Assembly (NCBI GenBank): GCA_945881915.1
Contig: CAMCVW010000030.1
Location: forward strand, 1-42,626
From: Thermoflexus hugenholtzii JAD2
GTDB taxonomy: Bacteria > Chloroflexota > Chloroflexia > Chloroflexales > Roseiflexaceae
DNA: 42,626 nucleotides
Direction of reading: 5' to 3'
Shown here: positions 37,737 through 42,626 of the stretch, in pieces
Layout of the letters: each line of letters opens with the position of its first letter
Position numbering within the stretch: position 1 is the first letter of the stretch
Notes under the pieces: model-generated
Seen by the model: the letters and a program-made list of their open reading frames with translations, nothing else
What the model was told of the DNA's origin: nothing
The model's database searches: none
Program-made: the position numbers and the translations under genes

Positions 37737-39488
37737 ATGCGACGCAGAACCGTTTTGAGCCTCGGCGCAGGCGCAGTATTGTCTGCCTGTGCACCAGCGC
37801 TGCCCAACCCTGCTCCCACCGCCACCTCGGCGCCAGCCACGTTGGCGGTGCTGCGCGTCGACGCAACGCCGGTCGTTGCAGGGCAGCTTTTTGCATACAT
37901 CGTTAACGTACCTGAACAGCCCGCCAATCCATTCCAGAACGACACGGTCTGGGTCGAGGCAAGCCAGGGGACGACCGTCGTGCGGTCACTGGCGTTTTGG
38001 TACCAAGCATATGACGAGACAACGCTCGCGCCGCAAGGTGCCGCACACTGGCGCGTCCATGTGACCTTGCCCTCGGCGGGACAATGGAATCTGCGGGCAC
38101 AGGTCGGTGACAAACGGAGCCCCGAATTGGAGGTTCCGGTTGCTGCGCGGATTGGGCATGGATATGTGCGTACGGCGGGCGCTGGATTTGTGTATGACGA
38201 CGGCGTACCATTCATTCCGATTGGGCTCAATCTGGGCTGGTCGACGGCACAGGGTATCGCCGTGTTGGCCGATTACCACGCCTGGCTCGATGCGCTGGCG
38301 GCCAACGGAGGCACTGCCTGCCGCATCTGGATGGCCTCGTGGTCGTTCGGCATCGAATGGACCGATACGCCGTTGGGCGATTACAGCGCCCGCATGCGAC
38401 AGGCCTGGATGCTCGATCGGGTATTGGCGATGGCCGCCGAACGGGGCATCGTGGTGATGCTGACGCACCTGAATCACGGCGCATTCAGCACCAGCACGAA
38501 TCCCGAATGGGACGCCAATCCGTACAATCAGCGCAACGGCGGCCCCCTGGCGGCACCGCAGGATTTTGTGACCGACGAATCGGCGCAACTCCTGTTTGCC
38601 CAACGCGTACGCTATATCGCTGCCCGAACTGCAGCCTCGCCGGCTCTGTGGTGCTGGGAGTGGTGGAACGAAGTCAACTGGACGCCCATCAGCGAAGCTG
38701 CCTTGACGCCATGGTTTTCACGCATGAACGCAGTTCTGGCGGCAGTTGATCCGTACGACCACCCGATTACGAGTAGTTGGTCGGCGGCGGGCGACGCGCA
38801 ACGCTGGGAATCGCAACCGCTGGCGATTGCCCAACACCATATGTACGGTGGTGACGATGTGGTACGTGCTTTGAATAGCACACGTATCGCCCTCAAGCCG
38901 CTGGCGGGGAAGGTGCCACTGTTGGTCAGCGAGGTGGGCTGGAGCGGTGGTGGCGTCAATCCGGTCAGCGCCGTCGAGGCAGTGCACCTGCACAACGCGG
39001 TCTGGGCGCCGTTGTTCATGGGGTTTGCCGGCACGGGAATGTATTGGTGGTGGGATACATGGGTTGCGCCGACCGCGCAGTGGGCGGTGTTCCGCGGCGT
39101 GGCAGCGTTCTTTGTGCAACAAAATCCGGCGTTGTTCCGTCCATTCCGTCCCGAAGGATTCGCTGGTGTCGTGCTGGGATTGCGTCGGAGCGATGAGGCG
39201 TTGCTCTGGTTTCGTGCGGCCACGTATACTGCCGGTGATGCGCAACGCGCTGCATTGGCACTGGGCGATGTGCCGGCTGCCTGGGTCTATACGGTGCCGG
39301 TCAAGGCAATCGTGCCTTTGACTGTGAACGGACTGAGTGATGGTGTCTATGCGCTCAGCTGGTTCGATTCGCAGGAAGCAGTGTGGGGGTCGACCGACAC
39401 CGTGACCGTCAGAGAAGGCACAGGGCAATTGCTGGTACCAGATTTTGTGAATGACTGTGTTGTGCGGATGGTAAAAAAAGAATCGTAG
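37737..39488 (+). CDS. GH5-like glycoside hydrolase lipoprotein with an N-terminal beta domain
   Basis: The 583-residue protein has a Tat-like RRRTVLSLGAGAVLSAC start with lipobox Cys18, so it is probably anchored outside the membrane. Residues about 35-140 form a beta-sandwich similar to DUF5060 found before GH5 domains. The TIM barrel (about 145-480) has Glu312 in WEWWNEVNW as acid/base and Glu399 in LLVSEVGWSGG as nucleophile. The last 100 residues look like a C-terminal beta domain. Its substrate is not deducible; it could feed oligosaccharides to the cytoplasmic glycosidase and esterase beside it. Confidence 0.85.
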   Translation: MRRRTVLSLGAGAVLSACAPALPNPAPTATSAPATLAVLRVDATPVVAGQLFAYIVNVPEQPANPFQNDTVWVEASQGTTVVRSLAFWYQAYDETTLAPQGAAHWRVHVTLPSAGQWNLRAQVGDKRSPELEVPVAARIGHGYVRTAGAGFVYDDGVPFIPIGLNLGWSTAQGIAVLADYHAWLDALAANGGTACRIWMASWSFGIEWTDTPLGDYSARMRQAWMLDRVLAMAAERGIVVMLTHLNHGAFSTSTNPEWDANPYNQRNGGPLAAPQDFVTDESAQLLFAQRVRYIAARTAASPALWCWEWWNEVNWTPISEAALTPWFSRMNAVLAAVDPYDHPITSSWSAAGDAQRWESQPLAIAQHHMYGGDDVVRALNSTRIALKPLAGKVPLLVSEVGWSGGGVNPVSAVEAVHLHNAVWAPLFMGFAGTGMYWWWDTWVAPTAQWAVFRGVAAFFVQQNPALFRPFRPEGFAGVVLGLRRSDEALLWFRAATYTAGDAQRAALALGDVPAAWVYTVPVKAIVPLTVNGLSDGVYALSWFDSQEAVWGSTDTVTVREGTGQLLVPDFVNDCVVRMVKKES

Positions 39489-39506
39489 CGCATGAATGGA
39501 GCGACG

Positions 39507-40082
39507 ATGAACGAATATGCGGTGATTGGATTTGGGGCGGTGACGGGGATTGCGTTGAGCTCGGCAGTCGGATTTCGGATTTTTGTGCCGTTTTTGGTGG
39601 CAGCCATCGCTGCAAAACTGGGAATTGTGAGCGTCGCAGCTGATTTTGCTTGGTTGTCGAGCTGGCCTGCCTTAGCGGTGTTGAGCGTCGCTGCGCTGAG
39701 CGAATTGCTGGCCTACTACATACCGGTGTTGGACCACGCCTTCGACGTCATTGGTGCGCCGGCCGCGGTCATTGCAGGGACACTATTGACTGCCTCGATG
39801 GTCGTTGGCATGGACGAATGGTTGCGCTGGTCGCTGGCACTCATCGCCGGCGGCGGAGTTGCTGGTGCATTGCATTCCACGATGGCGACCATTCGGGGCG
39901 CATCGACGGTGACCACTGCCGGATTGGCGAACCCCATTGTGGCAACGGGCGAGGCACTCGGCGCGACGGTCACTGCGGTGAGTGCGCTGGCGATTCCGGT
40001 CGTGGTGGTTGTGATTGCCGTGATTGCCATTGTGGTCATGAGTCGCATGATTGTTCGGCGCGTCTGGAAGAAAGCGACATGA
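39507..40082 (+). CDS. DUF4126 membrane protein
   Basis: The 191-residue protein is almost wholly hydrophobic, with about five membrane segments, and has the DUF4126 pattern (GLRIFVPFL-like SAVGFRIFVPFLVAAI, YYIPVLDHAFDVIGAPAAVIAGT). It may form a small multi-pass membrane protein; no function is known to me. ATG 39507 follows GGAG (39496-39499); an upstream in-frame ATG at 39492 is also possible. It lies 18 bp after the GH5-like gene and its stop overlaps the AlaX gene start in ATGA, so the two are translationally coupled. Confidence 0.88.
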   Translation: MNEYAVIGFGAVTGIALSSAVGFRIFVPFLVAAIAAKLGIVSVAADFAWLSSWPALAVLSVAALSELLAYYIPVLDHAFDVIGAPAAVIAGTLLTASMVVGMDEWLRWSLALIAGGGVAGALHSTMATIRGASTVTTAGLANPIVATGEALGATVTAVSALAIPVVVVVIAVIAIVVMSRMIVRRVWKKAT

Positions 40083-40789
40083 GCACCCAACGCGTCTATC
40101 TGCACACACCCAAGCAGACCCACGTGGTCACGCAGGTTGTTGCAGTGCGATCGGGTGGCTTTGCGGTCAGTGCATCGCCATTTTTTGTGGGTGGTGGCGG
40201 GCAGCCGATGGATACTGGTGTGGTCAGTGTCGACGGGGTGAATCATCGTATCGAACACGTCGAGGTCGATGCGGATGACCACATTTGGCATCTGTCAGAC
40301 GTGTCACTCCGAACCGGCCAATCTGTCGACTTGGTCGTCGATCGGCAACGCCGGCAAACGCTGTCACGCTATCACACGGCGTTGCATGTACTCAATACGC
40401 TGGCACTGACGCACTACGATGCCTGGATAACGGGTGCGCAGATGACCGAGGAATACGCCCGCATTGATTTTGCAATTGCGTGGCTCGATCCCATCATGTT
40501 GGCTGATCTCGAAGCAAGGATGAACGCTGTGTTGACAGCCTATCATCCGGTGCAGTATCGGTCATTGACGGTGGCAGAGTTTGCCCAACGGCCCGATTTA
40601 TTGCGTACCAAAAATGTCCAGCCACCGGCGTATCGTGGTCAAGTGCGGGTGGTAGAGATCGAAGGGTTCGATGCACAGGCATGTGGCGGGACGCACGCCG
40701 AAAGTACGCACGAAGTAGGCCCTTGTCGCATCTACAAAAGCGAAAACAAAGGCAAACAAAACAAACGGCTCTACATTTGCTTTGCCTAG
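40079..40789 (+). CDS. Alanyl-tRNA editing protein AlaX
   Basis: The 236-residue zinc hydrolase removes serine or glycine wrongly attached to tRNA-Ala and is homologous to the editing domain of alanyl-tRNA synthetase. Zinc ligands are His99 and His103 (RYHTALHVL) and Cys202 and His206 (CGGTHAEST). GGGGQPMDTG near 38-47 binds the substrate end. It is a free-standing AlaX-M type without the synthetase. The ATG at 40079 overlaps the stop of the membrane protein gene. Its TAG stop and the TAG of the convergent DCC gene use the same CTAG. Confidence 0.94.
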   Translation: MSTQRVYLHTPKQTHVVTQVVAVRSGGFAVSASPFFVGGGGQPMDTGVVSVDGVNHRIEHVEVDADDHIWHLSDVSLRTGQSVDLVVDRQRRQTLSRYHTALHVLNTLALTHYDAWITGAQMTEEYARIDFAIAWLDPIMLADLEARMNAVLTAYHPVQYRSLTVAEFAQRPDLLRTKNVQPPAYRGQVRVVEIEGFDAQACGGTHAESTHEVGPCRIYKSENKGKQNKRLYICFA

Positions 40790-41187
40790 CGATCGCTGAG
40801 GAAGCGTTCACTATATTCAGGCAACGAAAGCATGCAGGACTCTTTTTGGCCGAACCAGATGTAACGGTTGCGGGCAACCCAGCGGTAGATCGGGTCACGC
40901 ACAAAACGTGGCACGATGCGCAGGACCGTTAAGTGACGCAATGGGGTTGAAAGCGTGCTGACCAGCATCAGTGCGGCATCACTGCCTTGGTAGGCGATGC
41001 TTTCGTGTACAAAAACCATGCTGATGAGTTCACTCGCGTTTATTCCGTAGCGGTTGCAGATTTTCGCTCCACTCGGGGATTGGAGTGCCGCAAATTGTAT
41101 ATTCGCAGCTGGGTCGCGGGGAATTACCCACTGCACGATTCCGGCGCACAGATTACACACTCCATCAAATAGTACTATTGAAGCCAT
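40786..41187 (-). CDS. DCC-family thiol-disulfide oxidoreductase
   Basis: The 133-residue protein is DUF393/DCC: FDGVCNLCAG holds Cys11 and Cys14, followed by FAALQSPSG and a terminal YRWVARNRYIWFG. Members are thioredoxin-like and some are membrane-linked redox proteins. ATG 41187 follows AAGGAGTGCGT; the longer in-frame extension runs through the neighbouring gene on the opposite strand. It diverges from the AhpD-like selenoprotein with only 69 bp between the start codons, so both may answer to the same redox signal. The stop overlaps the alaX stop in CTAG. Confidence 0.92.
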   Translation of the reverse strand: MASIVLFDGVCNLCAGIVQWVIPRDPAANIQFAALQSPSGAKICNRYGINASELISMVFVHESIAYQGSDAALMLVSTLSTPLRHLTVLRIVPRFVRDPIYRWVARNRYIWFGQKESCMLSLPEYSERFLSDR

Positions 41188-41256
41188 ACGCACTCCTTTA
41201 TCTGTATATACGGTACCATGTTCGTGTGAATGTGCAATGAGCTTCGGGAGGGTTGT

Positions 41257-41823
41257 ATGGCTTGGATTCGAATGATTCCAGAAGGGGAAGCAGAGGGCGA
41301 GCTCAAAGCAGAATATGCCGGCGCAATGGAGCCTTGGGGTGGTGTGGACAATATCATGAAAATCCACTCACTCAACGTCGCGACGCTCAAGGCGCATATG
41401 TTCATGTATGTCACCGTGATGCGCGGACCTTCGGACCTATCACGTGCCCAGCGTGAGATGATTGCCGTCGTCGTATCGGCGGCGAATCACTGCCATTACT
41501 GAATGACGCATCATGGACGGGGTCTCCGTCGCTTAACCAAAAATCCCGCTCTGGTACGCGCCCTCAAAAAAGACTGGCGCCGCGCACCCATCAGCGCCGC
41601 TGAACATGCCATGCTCACCTATGCCGAAAAACTGACTCTCACTCCCGGCATTATGGCCAAAACCGATGTGATGGCATTGCGCGCTGCGGGCTTCAATGAT
41701 ACTGCCATCCTCGATATCAACCAGGTGACTGGGTACTTCGCCTATGTGAATCGTCTGGCAGATGGGTTAGGTGTGCCGCTCGAGTCGTTTTGGCAAGATG
41801 TGGTCGAAGACGAAGATATGTAG
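41257..41823 (+). CDS. AhpD-family peroxidase-related selenoprotein (CxxU), read through TGA 41500-41502
   Basis: Reading TGA as selenocysteine gives one 188-residue protein of the AhpD-like, peroxidase-related family (carboxymuconolactone decarboxylase fold). It begins AWIRMIPEGEAEGELKAEY and has AQREMIAVVVSAANHCHY, Sec82, then MTHHGRGLRRLTKNP. The second half, AAGFNDTAILDINQVTGYFA, is the normal C-terminal part of the family. Sec82 falls exactly where homologues have the second Cys of CxxC (Cys79 is the first), the reactive thiol of AhpD. ATG 41257 follows GGGAGGG. A SECIS-like hairpin follows the TGA. No frameshift is needed and the frame stays open on both sides. The alternative, a decayed gene with one nonsense mutation, does not explain the hairpin. 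Standard gene finders will split it at 41502/41503, where an ATG follows the TGA by chance. Confidence 0.93.
41500..41530 (+). promoter_or_regulatory. Bacterial SECIS element for the in-frame UGA
   Basis: Eighteen nt after the UGA begins GGUCU (41521-41525), the loop of a perfect 5-bp stem, GACGG (41516-41520) with CCGUC (41526-41530). From memory, the E. coli fdhF SECIS has the same GGUCU loop also starting 18 nt after its UGA. Counting from U of UGA, G23 and U24, the loop bases contacted by SelB, are present. The bulged U17 of fdhF is not; a G stands there. Confidence 0.85.
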
Positions 41824-41971
41824 TTCCCTTGATTGTCGTTGATAGTGTGTGCGCAGGGTTGTGCTGGGGCTTGTATACATCTTGCCGGAACTCGGGTCAC
41901 TGATGGTGGTGCAGACGTACCTTTTTTGCTTGTCTCAGCGGTAGAACTTCCAAGCAGGAAGGAGCTATCGC

Positions 41972-42508
41972 ATGAAGCAGAAACGGACGATGTACCGCCG
42001 CAATGGTGTGATGGTGTGGGGCCGGTACAATTCTCAGCGGAAACCGGGTCATGACTATCGGGCAAACGGGTATTATTTTGTGACATTGAATTCTGAGGGA
42101 CGGGAACCGGTATTGGGAGTGGTCGCCAGTGCCGTCATGACCGTGTCTCGCATTGGGGCAATGGTTTGGGAATGTTGGTATGAAATACCAAAACATTTTC
42201 CTTTTGTGAAGCTCGATGCGTGTATTGTCATGCCCGAGCATGTGCATGCAATCATCGTAATCGCGCACCCGCCAGATGCGGTACTCGCAGAGCAACCGGC
42301 ACATGGTACATCCCAGACGTTGGGGTCTATCGTGCGCGGTTGGAAGATTGGTGTCCGCAATTTGATGCAAGAGTGCGGAATCGATTTTGATTTGTGGCAG
42401 CGTGGCTTTCATGATCGGATTATCACGAGCGATGATGGATTATGGCGTGCTCGGCGGTATATATACAATAATCCGAAAAATTATAAGCGGAGACGGAGAA
42501 TTCACTGA
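41972..42508 (+). CDS. RAYT-type Y1 transposase (REP-associated tyrosine transposase)
   Basis: The 178-residue protein has the IS200/IS605-like Y1 fold: YYFVTLNSEGREP near 34-46, the HUH motif His90-x-His92 in MPEHVHAIIVI, LGSIVRGWKIGVRN, and WQRGFHDRIITSDDGL, then the candidate nucleophile Tyr163 or Tyr165 in RRYIYNNPKNY. A very basic tail (KRRRRIH) ends it. RAYTs cut and join at REP palindromes. GGAAGGAG precedes ATG 41972. No flanking REP hairpin is obvious in the 148 bp upstream. A (GTCA)n tract starts 6 bp after the stop codon. Confidence 0.88.
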   Translation: MKQKRTMYRRNGVMVWGRYNSQRKPGHDYRANGYYFVTLNSEGREPVLGVVASAVMTVSRIGAMVWECWYEIPKHFPFVKLDACIVMPEHVHAIIVIAHPPDAVLAEQPAHGTSQTLGSIVRGWKIGVRNLMQECGIDFDLWQRGFHDRIITSDDGLWRARRYIYNNPKNYKRRRRIH

Positions 42509-42514
42509 AAATTG

Positions 42515-42626
42515 TCAGTCAGTCAGTCAGTCAGTCAGTCAGTCAGTCAGTCAGTCAGTCAGTCAGTCAGTCAGTCAGTCAGTCAGTCAGTCAGTCAGTC
42601 AGTCAGTCAGTCAGTCAGTCAGTCAG
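42515..42626. repeat. Tetranucleotide microsatellite (TCAG)n to the window end
   Basis: About 28 perfect TCAG units (112 bp) begin 6 bp after the transposase stop codon and run off the window. The period is not a multiple of three, so it is not coding. Its perfection suggests recent expansion, and repeat length may be an assembly artefact or variable between cells. Confidence 0.95.

Noticed and set aside
39650-40078. Longer N-terminus for AlaX
   Set aside because: The extension lies inside the DUF4126 gene in another frame; ATG 40079 overlaps that gene's stop codon and starts a normal AlaX.
41230-41502. Two separate genes, or a pseudogene with a nonsense mutation, for the AhpD-like locus
   Set aside because: Both halves stay in one frame, the TGA replaces precisely the second CxxC Cys, and a SECIS-type hairpin with a GGUCU loop follows at the expected distance. 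A chance nonsense mutation explains none of these.

Overview
The window reads as one chromosomal piece of a free-living, GC-rich heterotrophic bacterium. The mix of gene families and the heptamer-rich intergenic regions suggest the Chloroflexota, but no phylogenetic marker is present, so this is inference. Both ends of the window lie inside tandem repeats: 7-mers on the left and a GTCA tetramer on the right. That is what an assembly contig broken at repeats looks like.

Layout. 1-349 holds a heptamer array, a terminator for an unseen upstream gene and a second repeat module. 350-1114 is a tyrosine phosphatase-like gene. 1258-10775 is a complete-looking phosphonate uptake and C-P lyase operon, phnD-C-E1-E2-G-H-I-J-K-L-M, with a strong attenuator hairpin between phnD and phnC and a bidirectional terminator after phnM. 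10925-13683 carries a cystathionine synthase/lyase, an XRE regulator and GDP-mannose dehydratase. 14125-18760 is a five-gene polyol or sugar oxidation operon. 19203-22353 carries an aldo/keto reductase, an RRM RNA-binding protein with a long leader, and an M20 peptidase. 22480-25087 makes dTDP-rhamnose reductase and two family-2 glycosyltransferases. A six-gene minus-strand operon (33901 down to 25173) encodes a DUF5107/TPR protein, a PQQ-type sugar dehydrogenase-like lipoprotein, a GntR regulator, a uronate-dehydrogenase-like enzyme, an enolase-superfamily acid-sugar dehydratase and a lactonase. This looks like oxidative degradation of a sugar acid. 34366-39488 adds a class V aminotransferase, two GH5-like glycosidases and an esterase. 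39507-42508 holds a DUF4126 membrane protein, an AlaX tRNA-editing protein, a DCC thiol oxidoreductase, an AhpD-like protein and a RAYT-type transposase.

The strongest discovery is at 41257-41823. An AhpD-family peroxidase-related gene has an in-frame TGA exactly where the second Cys of the CxxC motif belongs. Eighteen bases later comes a hairpin with a GGTCT loop, the same loop and spacing I recall for the E. coli fdhF SECIS. It is almost certainly a selenoprotein that ordinary annotation would split into two ORFs or call a pseudogene.

The second unusual theme is a family of 7-bp tandem repeats. Read outward from a gene into the intergenic space, the units are AGGTNNN or AGTNNNN. In three cases they begin at or within a few bases of the stop codon and lie between the stop and the transcription terminator. 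A third theme is a pair of REP-like palindromes (13843-13955) in the same window as a RAYT transposase.
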